From Dioscorea cayenensis subsp. rotundata (lineage: Eukaryota; Streptophyta; Magnoliopsida; Dioscoreales; Dioscoreaceae): 64,000 bases of DNA. Of the stretch, positions 1 through 12,515 are shown piece by piece. Numbering within the stretch: position 1 is the first letter of the stretch; each line of letters begins with the position of its first letter. The notes beneath the pieces are model-generated. The model made no database searches and had not been told where the DNA came from. It saw nothing but the letters and a program-made list of their open reading frames with translations. Made by a program: the position numbers and the translations under genes. Where the stretch lies: positions 31,744,625 to 31,808,624 of the forward strand of contig NC_052490.1 of assembly GCF_009730915.1 (NCBI RefSeq). The letters run 5' to 3'.

Positions 1-2170
1 GTCGTTATTGTTTTAAATAATATAAAATCATTTGGTTAACATATTGTACTAGTCCTTTACGTTATTAGTTAATTGTTTAAGTATTTAATTTAACGTTTAA
101 CTATTGTCATTATACGCTTAAACAGTTATATTCTCAAAAGCAACATATTGATCTTTTCATTTTGGTGAAGTGTTGGCGAGGAATTGAGATTCTGCGAGTG
201 CTCCCAGTTCATCCCATGGTGACCACGGCCGGTGTGGGATGTCTTGCTCCCTCAGTCGGATCATTACGAAGTGTTGTCGTTGGATATTGGTCAGCGTTTT
301 TGCGGTGTCGAACATTTCAGGGATGTACTTGATAAATGCAGATCGAAAAGGAATTTTGACTGAGAATTCGTAAAGAGCGAAAAACATCGGGTGAGCGTGG
401 AATGCTGGCTGCCGGAGTGGTTGTCGTTGGCCTATCATCGTCGAAAGAGTATAACAAAAATACTTTCGAGAATCGAGACGATCGACCCGTCAGCGCACTT
501 GCGGTGGTGGCGTAGGTTCGGCGTCGCGTCGAGCGTCGAAAAATGGAGTTAGCGCCGCGAGTGATTCGAGGCTCGAGGACCGTCCCTTATGCTGAGGCCG
601 TCGACGTTGAGAAGGACGTATTTGCGAGGAACATAGGTGTCCACGTACCACTACTAGCGAGCTTGGTTGGGAAAAGAGCATGCGGGTGGTCCTCGGCCAG
701 CGATGACGTCTCCAGTATATTGTTTGCTTTGGTATGTGGATAAGGTGGTGAGGACGAAATCCGGCGTTGCGATCGTGGAGAGGCGGTGATCGTTTTTAAG
801 CGATGCGTTCTTTTTCTTTCGGTGGCGTGTATTGTGAGGATTCGAGAGCTTGCGAGGGCGGCTGAGCTGTTTTCTCGATGGTACCCAGCCTCGCTTGGAA
901 AATATCGAGAGTGCACTCTTGGGTGCGCGAGGAAAGATAGTGATGATGGTTTTTCCGCGTCGCCTTCGGTATAGTCGTACGCGAGACCGATGCGATTGGA
1001 CTTGGTTAAAGTATCTAAGTTGGGCGATGCCTTATACGAGGGTGGAGATTATCGTGAGATAATTACCTTCGTGTCGGACGGTCGAGGGCCTTGTGGCACG
1101 ATGCGAAGTCTTCCCTTCTTCGCCACGTCGTCGTCACGTCTTCGGCAGGCGCGATTTATGAAAGCGATGTCGGACTTGGGAAGGCGTTGAGGAGGAAGTC
1201 TTGAGTGCATATGCTTCCGCATTGCGTGGCGTCCACGGCTAAAGATTTCGATAATCCAGTAGAATGAGCTGAGGCCGTATCACCGGCTCATGTTTTGGTT
1301 GATTAATAAATCGGATGTAGCGATTGGTGGATTATCATTTCGGAGGTGATCGTTGGGGTGAGATGTATTCGAGCGTCGGCGGAGTGGATTCGATGCTTGG
1401 ATCGAGGAAGCTCGTCGTTTCTGGGTGGCGAAAGGTAGTGGAAACTCCGTAGAGTGCGAATGTTGATTTACAGCTTAACATTTTAGTATTACCGCACTAA
1501 GCGTTCTCGATCTTTGTTTAATTACCACTACGACTTTAAATATTAATCGTTTTACGTTTATTTAATTCTGATAATGTTTTAAACATGTTAGAATTGTTAA
1601 CCATCATTTGTCTTTGTTTTAACCTTATTTGCGGGTTCGAGTTGATCGCGTGTTATGTAGCAAGGCGTGAGGCGACGAATGGGAGACCTACTTGTGCCAG
1701 ACGTACGTTCGAAGTTAGAGATCGTTGTTGAGGACGGTGAAATCTTACGTGTTGAGTGCGTTGTGTCGGATGATAGATTCTGCAGTGATTGACGAGTCTG
1801 CGGCAGACTCCGTGGATCTCGCCATCAGGAACATTCGTATCGAAGGTGTGAAGTTATGGTATCCTGCAAGCAATGCTTGCGTGACTAATGCCAGACAGGG
1901 CGCTGAGCGTACGTCGATTTTATGAGCGGGTACTTCGCGCGTCGAAAGCAATTACTGATGGCGTACGAAAGCTATATTCCCATGCGACGATGACGGGCCT
2001 TGAGGCGGAAATCGTGAAGCTTCGTTGCGACCTTTGTGATCTAGAAGGCGGCTGGGCGGCTGCAGGCGAAAGAGGATCGAAGTCGCAGCGTTTGATGTCC
2101 ACGAGGTTACATTGCGGCCGCGCGAGGGTCCGGTCGCGATCGGCGATCTTTGCAATGAAGCGTCCATGAA
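1..2170 (+). pseudogene. MULE A transposase remnant
   Basis: The order of blocks equals the transposase of MULE B. The MuDR-type DNA-binding region is near 160-480, the catalytic-core block with a FLDGT-like motif and the following LLGA near 865-935, a KLGDALYEGGDYREIITF block near 1,015-1,075, and a ruined SWIM zinc-finger block near 1,805-1,890, where the Cys-x-Cys pair can no longer be read. Every block is interrupted within a few dozen codons by a 1-4 base indel, and no open frame longer than about 70 codons survives on the plus strand. MULE transposases cut and paste DNA through a DDE catalytic triad; this copy cannot do so. Introns are the AT-rich stretches near 1-155 and 1,480-1,620. 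Confidence 0.75.
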
Positions 2171-2224
2171 ACTGAGCATTGTTAATAAGCGAGCGATGGC
2201 GAGGAAAGCATTGTGTGTTATAAC

Positions 2225-2870
2225 GAATTGAATGTATTTACGGAGACGTTGTTATTTTAAAGCGGATACATCGTAATTTGAAATATTTCAGCTGATGTTT
2301 AAAGCGATATATGGTATATTTAAACAATGAAGCGAAATGTACACAACTACAACGTAAATTAAAGCAATGAAATGACTGAATGAAATTTAACTTCTGATTG
2401 AAAACAAACAAAATTTACATTGAGATATACAAGTCGTGATTCTTACCCGAAAACAAAAACAATGAATTGAATTGACTGTATTGATGAGCGACTTTCAGTA
2501 TTTGGTTAAGCAATAAGTGCGTTCATTTAAGCAGAGAAAGTGTTATTTTAAAGCGGGTGCACAGTAATTTTGAAATATTTAAAGCTGATGTTTAAGACAT
2601 GTATATCTTATATTTAAACAATGAAAGTGAAATGTGCACGATCGTCAGCGTAAATTAAGCGATGAAATAAAAGCAGAATGGAGATTTAACGCGACTTTCT
2701 GATTCGAAAACAAAGCAAAATTTACGTATAAAGATATACTTCTGGTCAGTATTCTTTGAACGAGCTCGATGAATTGAATTTGTCCAGGATTACATTTGAA
2801 AACAAAATTGTGATCAGGATATCTGAGAGATGTTATTCAGCAATTTAACTTGTATTACGCTAATAAGTAT
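2225..2870. repeat. Two-unit intergenic repeat in MULE A
   Basis: A unit of roughly 290 bp occurs twice, followed by a partial third. Shared landmarks are TTGAAATATTT, a TGTTTAAAGCGATATA-type segment, CAACGTAAATTAAAGC, and AAATTTAC followed by a GATATAC block. The same arrangement lies at 25,385-26,020 in MULE B. It separates the convergent 3' ends of the transposase and Ulp1-like genes, so it is the shared 3' flank of both. No coding signal. Confidence 0.6.
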
Positions 2871-2879
2871 TGAATGGCA

Positions 2880-5800
2880 ATTGCGCTGCTCGTAGAGTAG
2901 CTCCTTGCATACTCAGCCAGTCCCAGGTATGCAGGCATCGTCTGGTGGCGCGTATGACTTCTCCTTGCGGTGATTCTTTCGATGAGCCGCGATGAGCCCA
3001 GGCGCGATCGGCCAGCTTTCCTTGTTTAAGACGTGTTTTACGTAGCCGCTGTCTTGAAATGATGCTGCAAAGTGGCCATGCTAAGCACTAACTCCATGTC
3101 TCGGCCGAAGGTCCGAGATAGATTCGGCTAATGATCGAGATGTCTGAGTCAGAGAGGATTAGAATCACCCAGGATTTAAATCACAAAGCGGTTATTATTC
3201 GACGTAATTAAAAGAACTTGCGTATCGTAGCGTCCTTATACGTTACCGGGCGTGAAGAATAGTACACAATAGTGTTGTTTATCATTGTCCGGAGCGGCAG
3301 CGTGGAGGTGGCCGTCGTGATTATCGGGAGGATGACAGATTTGAAACATGCGGGTTCTTGTAGCGACATCCCAGATCATAGCTAATGGTGTGTCGTGATA
3401 AACGTACGTCCTCTTTCAGCGTAAAAGCAGTATGGCCGATACGATGATGGTAGCGCTTCTTGTGGAGATATGGGCTCTTTCTTCGGCGATTTTGTATTAT
3501 GCATACTGGCGTCGATCACGTCACTTCGGTGACATTCTCCTTCCCCTGGCGGCGTGTATAGCGCAGCAAAGGTATTAAATTAACGGCCGACGTCGTTCTT
3601 CATGCTGGTCTTCGAGGGATGGCAGATATGAATATTAGAGGCATGTGTAAATGTTTAAATGATATTGCTCCAGGTTATTCGTGATATTATATATAATTAA
3701 GCGGTAGGCTGGCGAAAACTGAAATGATAACGTAGTGGTATTAAACAACTGATGGGTAATAGTTAAACAACATAAAGCTAACAAACAATATCATAAAGCG
3801 TTCACGGCTTACGTCCAGTAGGCGGTTGAGGAAGATCTCGTCAACTCACTTTCGTGTTGTTAAAACGATGTTGTGTGTTGTTGTTGTTGATGAATAATTT
3901 AACTGTAGGAATGACTTTAAGTGATGGTCGATTTGATTGGCTGTGATCATCTCTAGAACAACTCGTTGTTAGGAAGTCTTACATCAGCATCTTCCTTGAT
4001 GCAGGGGCGATGTTGACGGCATATTTGCTGAACCACGTCGCCCATTATTTGTTCTTGTTGTAGGATTGTGCTTGCAGCGATCTTGAGGAGACGGCGGCGG
4101 CGTGGCCATGAGCATACCCATGGTTCTTGTTGTGGTGGGATTGTGTCACAGCAGCTCTGATCTTGTCGGTAGTAGCGGCGGATTAAAGCGATCTTCTGGC
4201 CAGGCTGGCCGTATGACATCGTTTGGGAGCCAGCATCGCTTTGTTCTTGACCTTCGGTTGTCACCATCTTTGATCTCATGATCACCGGCCCAGTTCAGCC
4301 GGGTCGGCAATTTAATCGAGAAGAGTCGCCACCATCTCAACCCATACATATCCACGATGTCCTCAGCGCGTCAACCATATCATCAGCAACAACAGACTCG
4401 ATACTTGACGCCACGTAGCCGTAAATGGTGTTGCTAGTGTTCAGCCGTCAGTAGGCGGTGGAGGCGGAAGCGATGTTAATTCTCTCTGCTATGCGGTCTG
4501 GTAACGCGAATGTGGCCGCTTGGGCATGACCTTCCCGATGATGTAAAGTGATGCATTCGAATTCCGGCCTTACCGTTAAATCCCGCGGTGCCATAGGATT
4601 CTTTCGTGATGGCTGGCGCGGCCGGTTGTGAAGCGATCCTTCCAGCGCGCCTCACTTTGACAGGCGGTACCGAGAAACTTCGGTCAATCGATACTCTGGC
4701 GTGATACTGCGCACGCCAAGGTTCGCGGTGACATCTTACGCGATATCACCGATTGAGAGTACGCGCGCGATCCGGACTGCTTAGTAGTCGAGGGAATCCG
4801 TCGTTGTCGTGGTAGGGGGTTGTTGCGATCTGCTTGTAGGGAGGAAGCCTCAAAGTGAATCGCGCGGCGTGGTGTTGGAGAGTAGGAGAGTATGGCGATC
4901 GGTAGCCAGCGCGATGATGTCGCCTCTCGTCGCCTTGACGAGTGGTTCGGGAGGCTTGATGGCGTGCGTGGAGTCGGTTGACTGACAAATGGCACTTTTC
5001 TTCTTGACGTTGACTGGAACTGACTGAAACTAGCGTATATAAACTGTAGAACAATTTCGATGAGATGCACTTCAAGGAACTTCAAAGTATAAGAAACTAT
5101 ATTTAAGCAGGAGCGTTTTATATGTTTCAGCGTTCTCGAAAGTTATAATTAAGCGGAGGAGCAAAATATTTAAGCGGTTATGGACACAATTCATAGCGGT
5201 AAATACTGAGTCAGCTTAGCTAAATAAAATGTTTAAACGTGAAAAGACTTATAGTAGACATTTGATCCATGATTTATTACCTCTCTCTCCATTGTCGATA
5301 TGACAAGCTCGTTTTCTACCCAAAGTAGACTTGCTTAGAGTGAGAGTACTTAATCGCTATGTGTGACGTCCTTTGGGAGTCTCTGTAAAGCGGACTTTCT
5401 TTCAGATTGGGTGAAGCTCGTAAAATTTCAGACGTTAAAGCGTGACCAAAAGCTGACGCTTAATGTACTACTGTGTTGGTGCTTCTTCGCAGTAGCGTCT
5501 ATATCTTGCGCTGCGGTGACGCTTGTGGAATATCCTCCTGAGCAGAGCGTAAAGTCGCTAGCGCGATGCATATTGTCCTGTGGATGTACGGTAGCGTCAT
5601 CGTACGTGTCCAGGTTAGGAGCAAAGGCGTGATGTGTTGGGAAGAAATGCGCTCACAGCGTAGGAGCGCAGCTCGGGGTTATGTGAGGGTGTCTTTGCCT
5701 ACCTCCCGAAGCAAGTTCCTGCGCGGAAGTGCTCTTGCAGTCAGGAGTCCTACATGTCTCTACCGTGGAGTGTCTTGTTGAATCACAGCCACGAGGCAGC

Positions 5801-6105
5801 GCGAGTGCTTTCTTCTTGAAGACCAGCTCGCGTCGCCGTGACGCAGACGAGCGAGGACGCGTCTTGAGGTGCGAGCTTCGGTGACTTTCCCGTCCTGAAT
5901 TTGTGGTCAGAGCCAAACGTGCTGCTGAAAATCAAGAAGTACTACTCTTGGTATATATGACTTCCAGTTCGATTGAGCAGCTACGACGTTGTCCCCTGAA
6001 TAATCTCCGATGTCGGTCGTGTACCTTTCGATTATCTAAGATGCCACGGTCTGTCAAATAGCGGCCCTTGTTAACTAGGTTGACCGCATGTCACCATGAC
6101 CATAT
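2880..6105 (-). pseudogene. MULE A Ulp1-like protease gene remnant
   Basis: Assigned by colinear alignment with the minus-strand gene at 26,030-29,227 of MULE B, including its introns near 3,640-3,790 and 5,090-5,260, which share the dense TTTAAAC-type motif. The N-terminal exon aligns at about 5,400-6,100 and the protease C-terminal exon at about 2,900-3,100. The catalytic Gly-Ser-Val-Asp-Cys block legible in MULE B cannot be read here. The longest minus-strand frame, about 133 codons at 4,684-5,085, belongs to the low-complexity linker and has no recognisable domain. The gene is dead as written. Confidence 0.5.
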
Positions 6106-6360
6106 AAACGGTATTGACAAAGTTTAAGCGGAAATATAGGTTTTAAGCGGTAAACTCTAGGTTATTAAGAGGAGATATAAAATGTTAGCGAGACCCGTTT
6201 TGTTAGCAGGAGGCGAGAATCTAGCCAGAACGACAAATTTTAAGCGTAACATCGTTTCTTCGCGTCGACCTCATTTGTAAGCTATGACCATGTCAACGAA
6301 AGAGGGAAATATGCGTTATAAATATTAGGCAATCATAACGATCGAAAAAACTATTTCGAT

Positions 6361-7360
6361 NNNNNNNNNNNNNNNNNNNNNNNNNNNNNNNNNNNNNNNN
6401 NNNNNNNNNNNNNNNNNNNNNNNNNNNNNNNNNNNNNNNNNNNNNNNNNNNNNNNNNNNNNNNNNNNNNNNNNNNNNNNNNNNNNNNNNNNNNNNNNNNN
6501 NNNNNNNNNNNNNNNNNNNNNNNNNNNNNNNNNNNNNNNNNNNNNNNNNNNNNNNNNNNNNNNNNNNNNNNNNNNNNNNNNNNNNNNNNNNNNNNNNNNN
6601 NNNNNNNNNNNNNNNNNNNNNNNNNNNNNNNNNNNNNNNNNNNNNNNNNNNNNNNNNNNNNNNNNNNNNNNNNNNNNNNNNNNNNNNNNNNNNNNNNNNN
6701 NNNNNNNNNNNNNNNNNNNNNNNNNNNNNNNNNNNNNNNNNNNNNNNNNNNNNNNNNNNNNNNNNNNNNNNNNNNNNNNNNNNNNNNNNNNNNNNNNNNN
6801 NNNNNNNNNNNNNNNNNNNNNNNNNNNNNNNNNNNNNNNNNNNNNNNNNNNNNNNNNNNNNNNNNNNNNNNNNNNNNNNNNNNNNNNNNNNNNNNNNNNN
6901 NNNNNNNNNNNNNNNNNNNNNNNNNNNNNNNNNNNNNNNNNNNNNNNNNNNNNNNNNNNNNNNNNNNNNNNNNNNNNNNNNNNNNNNNNNNNNNNNNNNN
7001 NNNNNNNNNNNNNNNNNNNNNNNNNNNNNNNNNNNNNNNNNNNNNNNNNNNNNNNNNNNNNNNNNNNNNNNNNNNNNNNNNNNNNNNNNNNNNNNNNNNN
7101 NNNNNNNNNNNNNNNNNNNNNNNNNNNNNNNNNNNNNNNNNNNNNNNNNNNNNNNNNNNNNNNNNNNNNNNNNNNNNNNNNNNNNNNNNNNNNNNNNNNN
7201 NNNNNNNNNNNNNNNNNNNNNNNNNNNNNNNNNNNNNNNNNNNNNNNNNNNNNNNNNNNNNNNNNNNNNNNNNNNNNNNNNNNNNNNNNNNNNNNNNNNN
7301 NNNNNNNNNNNNNNNNNNNNNNNNNNNNNNNNNNNNNNNNNNNNNNNNNNNNNNNNNNNN
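6361..7360. other. Assembly gap, 1,000 N
   Basis: Exactly 1,000 undetermined bases, the usual placeholder for a gap of unknown size. The left edge lies inside MULE A about 630 bp short of the equivalent MULE B terminus. The right edge begins in AT-rich host DNA. The missing sequence must hold at least the right terminal repeat of MULE A. Confidence 0.98.
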
Positions 7361-7860
7361 ATGTATAAGGGTGTGATCCTTTCATTTTAATAGAGACATC
7401 AGATGAAGATAGATATATATATATATATAGGCATGGACATTGAAGCATAAATCAGAAGAATATGAGAAGCATATGCCTTTGTTAAACCTACCTAGTAGTG
7501 TCGTTCAGATTATAAATGGTCCCCAAGAACAACAAAAAACATGTGGCACTCACTGTTAGATATGAAGATAACTCATACTTTGATTATCAATCACAGAATG
7601 GTGACAATTAGATGAAGTAACGATTCAACCATACATGAACATCAAAAAGGATTCTGTTTGCAGGTAGACTAACTAGTGTACCGGCAGAGAATTTCATTCT
7701 TTTGAATGACCCACCAGGCAATGCGTTCGTTTAAATTTGGACCTGCACAAGAAAGACTAGTCTTATTTAGTTTGAGTTTCTGTTAACTGATTCTCCAATG
7801 CCCATGAGTATCTAGAATTTGTTTATTTCTGTATCACATGGTCCTTGTGCGTTAAAATGA
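7361..7860. other. AT-rich DNA 3' of the GDT1-like pseudogene
   Basis: Non-coding DNA between the gap and the last recognisable exon of the GDT1-like gene. It has a short (TA)n run near 7,410-7,428. This is the expected place for the 3' end of that gene, but I see no clear last exon or polyadenylation signal. Confidence 0.4.
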
Positions 7861-7869
7861 GATGTCACA

Positions 7870-10800
7870 TACACATTATTCTATGTTCATCTTTACCTTT
7901 CAAATTTGTGGCAATTCAAGTAACAACTTGATCATTGTTGCCAACGTAAAAACAAAGAGAGTTCCGCCAACATATGCAATAACCTTGTATACAAAATATG
8001 TTAAACTCAGAGCACCAAATCCAGAACACCCTAAAAAGCATCACAAATGTATGTGAGAGGAAGAGGTATAAATTTCGTCATGGTATGTGAAACTTGACCT
8101 CAAAAGATCAGCAAAACCATGAAGGATACCCGGATGTTTGTTCTCCTATCACTTGGTTATAATTTTTTAGATTTTTGTCTTAGGACTTATGCTATGCCAC
8201 TTTTCGACATTAAAAATTTCGAAGCCAATTTGGGAACAACCGTAGCAACCAAAATATTGAATAGCAATTCTCTCAAAAAGATTTAAGGATTTTAAGCTTT
8301 AAGATCAGAGTTGTAGATGTAATGTGACATCATCAGCCAGTGTAGCACTCATGGGCCCAAGCTGTTAGAGAATACAGTGATATAGCATGACAAATGTTGG
8401 CTGATTAACAAACAATGGCAAGTATAAGCCTTTTCACGAGCAGATGTTGGTGATGTAGTTTATCAAAAAATCTACCCCTGGACAAAAAGTCCCAAGTAAA
8501 GAACCCCGGTCAACTGCAGTAACTGTACGAGGAAGGTAACATAATCACTTTGCAAAAACAAGGAAATTGAACACTTCATTTCTATGAATCTGAGTGATGA
8601 GTGATGGACAGGTTAGATTTTCCATGGGAAAAAATGCACAAAGCAGGTGGATGTTTCCAACAATGCACATGGAATACATCCAGAAATGTCAAAACCAAAA
8701 CACTGACAGTGATGGTAGCACGAAATAATATGCCTTAAAGCTGGGATCCAACACTAAGTTTAAAAGGCTTGAAAATCACAAAAAAAGAAAATGGGCAACT
8801 CTGATGAACAAAGCGAAACATAAGGCTAATTAATAAAGAGCAAAGTGACAAACACTGAATGAGTCAGAAGGAACTCTGCGACCCCCTTTGCAAAGGCTTA
8901 TTTAATAAAGACGATATTGGCAAAGGTGTGGTAGGCAGCACAATGAGAAGCTCGATCCACAGAGAAATATAAAAAGCAAGATCCACATTAACGAAAGAAT
9001 TCAATGGAAAGAGGCTTTTGCAAATTTTTTCTTTGGAAAAGTATCAAATCGAAGGAGAATCCACAGCATTAACAAATGCCATCGTTTACCAAAGTTGTAA
9101 ATAGCATGACCAGCCAGTAATCACTAAACCACCCTAAGAGGTGAAGAAGCTATGCAAGGGCTGCATAGAGATGGTAATTTTCTTAGAGATCACACCTGTT
9201 AGCATTGGTCTCAGAATCACTAGATCGCATGCAACCGCCTATTGTGGAGAAAAGGATTATCACCTATTCAGCAACAATACAAAAGGCAAGTTGATTGTGT
9301 TAGCAGCAGCAGCCAATATTCCGCACCATTTCTTAGTTCTGAATGCTAATTCTGCCTGATTTAAAATTCAAGACCATAAAAGAAGAATAGTTAGATCATT
9401 AGATATCGTGTAGAAGATTATGGGTAATCAAAGCATCCAAAGCATTGCCGCTAAAATACCAAATTGCAAACAAAAACCACCTCTTTTTGTTCTTCCTTCA
9501 TTTCTCAAGTCATCATCTGAAATACAAGCAAAAAGTAGAAACAATTGCAAACAAATCTGAGTCAGGAGTGGCACATGATAACTAGTGATATTGAAATTTG
9601 TGAAAATGTTAAGATATCAGAACTTTTTTCTTATACAGATGTTTAAAGTTGTCAAAAGCGCAGGCTGCAATATCATCAATTGGCAAATCTGTCTCACCAC
9701 CTCTGGCTCCATAAAATTGTGAAATTTACGAACAAAGGTAAGAATTTTTCAAATGAAAATTTATGAATTGAAAAGAATGTTCAACGTGCCCAACTAACTT
9801 AGGTAAAATGCTGCAGTCCATAGCGGCACCTGAATGGAAGCGACGAACAACATAGTGGAATGCGCCTACTAATTACTGATATGATTGTTACTGCCCTGTT
9901 ACGACATGAAGAGTTCTCAACTATCAAGAAAAGCAATTTACCTTACCATGCCAACTGACAAAAAAAAAAAATGAATCAGTTCAGATCAGGAAGACGGCTG
10001 AACATTCCAATTCTTTTCCAAAAATGAAAGCAACACATGAGTTCTTTTATATATATCGCTGCATGTTGAAAATTATTCTCTTTAATTGATTCATATGATA
10101 ATAACTACACAATATGTTACTGCTCCAAGGATTAAAAACAATAACCACAAAAAGTTCAATGGGTAATATAGAGCAGAAACCTGTACGTATTTTGAGTTTA
10201 TATGATTGTCTTTAACCTGCAAGCCCAGCTTCAATAGTTAACCGCCATGAAACCCTGCATACTAGCTAGCATATCCAATGAATTCAAATTGGATCCTTAT
10301 CAAGAAAGGTGTAAAAAATCATATGTGAATAGTCAGTTGATCAAGATCAAAAGACAGTTCATTGAAGGCTGAATCTGAACTCACTCAAGTTTCCAACAGG
10401 CTCCACCAAACAGAAATGACCTCAGCAAATTTTTCTGATGAGGTTAGCCTGTTGAAATGGAGCCACACGAAGGTAGAATGAGAAGTGAAGCAAGGCTATG
10501 ATTGCCAAAAGTGATTGAACTTACCCAGAGCACCAAAAGTGTCAAAAACAATAGCTCCAGAATTCCGAGTTGCCAAAGAGCCTGTAAAACAAAAAAAACT
10601 TGGATCGTGGTCTTGTATTATGTATTGCGACCCTGTATCTGTGATTCAATATATTGCAATATGCAAGATCAAAGTGCCAAGGAAATATCACTGAGCACAT
10701 CTAATGACCGAGCACTGAAACTGATATACCAGAAAACAGCCCATGTCCTCCTAATATACCTAGATTACATATCAAATAAATACTGATGGAAGCACTAAGA

Positions 10801-12277
10801 CATGATCTTAAAATCTAAATAGCTTCTTGTTGATATCTTATTTTTGCTTCACCATCAGTAATTCACAAAAAGAGAAAACACTCAACAGGTTCACATCATT
10901 ATAGTTAGTCGTTTTAACTCCAGCCTTATAAAGGAACCCATGAGAGTCCAGCATAAATTACATGGAGAAGGAAACTGACGACAAATGATTTGATGAAAGG
11001 AATGATGCCCCCCAAAGTGGGAGGTGAACACTTAACCACCACACCATGCCTGAACTCCTTGACATATTTTTTTTTAATTCAAAAATTCACTAGAGATATG
11101 GTACAACTCATTGGGCTTTACAATTAGCGCATTTAAGTTGACATCAAAAAAAACTATGAATATATTTAAATGCTTGTGCCACAAAAAATACAGATGAATG
11201 AAGAAAGACGCAGTTTCAAGACTTTTTCATTAGAAGTTAAAAGGACCATCCCACAAAACCCGTACTGAGATCACTGAGATCCCAAACAATCACAGCCCTG
11301 TATTCCATGAATTCCACCTCTGCAACTGCATATGGAGATCCTTGAAAGCAAGCAACCAACACAAAGCTGCAAATTTCAATCCCATTATATATATCTGACA
11401 GTGAAAATCCACTCGCTTTCTTGGACAACTAGAAGAGTGCGGCTCCCATCCATAAGAGACCAGTATCTCTCATGACGCCATCAACATTACATTGATTGAC
11501 ACAATCAATTTCACTCGAACCAGAGTTGTATTTCTGGAAGAATCTTCCAGGAATTCTATTCTCCTCAGTGTGAATAAACAAACAATCTTAGCTTCATTGA
11601 TACTGCAAAGTAATTTAAGCCTCACACTGTCGATCTCATTTAACAAGTAAAATATTCAGGATAGCATCTTCATAAGAGGGAAGGTTCACTGGTACTGCAC
11701 CACAAATTTCTGCACACATAACATAAAGAAGAAAGCATTAAACGATGTCATGAACTCTGACATACAGAAGAACACCGTCATATTTCTCTGGAGATAGTTG
11801 AAGAACAGAGTAGAACTAAGAACATGAATTGATAACATTAGGATTTCGACAACGTCACCGCGCGAAAGCAATGGAATTTTCACAGCTATCTAGAGCATCT
11901 CAAGAGAGAAAGCATTAAAACCAGGACCACTCACCCATGCCATCCTTATCCAATCGAGAGGTGGTCCACAGTGTCATCAATCCATCAACTACTCCATTCA
12001 GTCATAACGAGAACTTTCTATCTTAGATCTACAAACCAATTAGCTTTGAAAATCAACACCACGATACCAACACAAACAAACACACACACACATGCAAAAG
12101 GATAAAAATCAAGGAAACAGAAAGCAAGTGATTACCCTAGCGAAACTAGATGAGAATGGCTCCAATTTCTCCGTGGGATCGGAATAAGTGAGAAAGGACA
12201 CCGATGGTTTTCAAGACGGTGCGAAGCTGAAAATGGTGCCCTAAAGGAGACCTCGCAGAGTAGATTAGGGTTTGCAT
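7870..12277 (-). pseudogene. GDT1-like (UPF0016) chloroplast-type Mn/Ca transporter, copy A, decayed
   Basis: The family (PAM71/GDT1-like) moves manganese or calcium across chloroplast membranes. Exons read on the minus strand: exon 1 about 12,277-12,136, starting MQTLI, a transit-peptide-like N-terminus; exon 2 about 11,563-11,251, with DLSDLSTGF; exon 3, which should carry the first E-x-G-D-K motif, missing; exon 4 10,581-10,525 (A..ATRNSGAIVF); exon 5 9,895-9,830 (AVTIISV); exon 6 about 9,702-9,650 (GGETDLPIDDIAA); exon 7 about 9,355-9,185 (AELAF, ILAAAANTI, then IVAE, stop, FSTI); possibly exon 8 near 8,361-8,325; and an exon near 7,986-7,930 (KVIAYVGGTLFVF). Lesions: exon 3 lost, a 1-base deletion in exon 4, TGG to TAG in the second E-W-G-D motif, and loss of the exon 2 donor. 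Family assignment is firm; exon edges are approximate. Confidence 0.8.
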
Positions 12278-12449
12278 TTCAGCATCAAAGAGATCAAAAA
12301 CCTCGAATTTCAAAACGCCCTTTCGGCGAATTTGCAAGGTCTTTTGAGATTTAGGGTTCTCGTTCAAAAACCATGAGTAGAAGAGAGCGTGGAGCTCGGC
12401 GTGATTGGCGCCATAAGATATAAACCGGATAGGAAACACCAGGGTTCTG

Positions 12450-12515
12450 ATGACGTGGCTAGCGCATACGAGGCTCCGAACAGCATTCTTCGGACTTGAT
12501 TGTCCTACGTGGCAG
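12450..12515 (-). promoter_or_regulatory. Twin ACGTGGC motifs upstream of GDT1-like copy A
   Basis: TGACGTGGC at 12,451-12,459 and CTACGTGGC at 12,505-12,513 lie about 175-235 bp upstream of the start codon. ACGTGGC is the core of G-box/ABRE-type bZIP sites. Both motifs, their spacing and the block between them (CAGCATTCTTCGG) are kept in copy B at 34,138-34,202. Confidence 0.5.

Larger units (their letters stand above)
1..6360. mobile_element. MULE A: decayed Mutator-like element, ends not seen
   Basis: This stretch aligns colinearly with 23,120-29,505 of the complete-ended MULE B: position 1 matches about 23,120, and the last bases before the gap (CTATTTCGAT) match about 29,496-29,505. It therefore carries the same cargo, a plus-strand transposase followed by a minus-strand Ulp1-like protease gene. 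Its left end lies outside the window and its right terminal repeat, about 630 bp further on in MULE B, falls in the N gap. Both coding parts are cut by indels, so it cannot encode its own proteins as written. It is much richer in G and C than the AT-rich host DNA beyond the gap. Confidence 0.8.

Noticed and set aside
6351..7448. A 365-codon minus-strand frame
   Set aside because: It is open only because it runs through the 1,000 N block; the real residues at its two ends are not protein-like.
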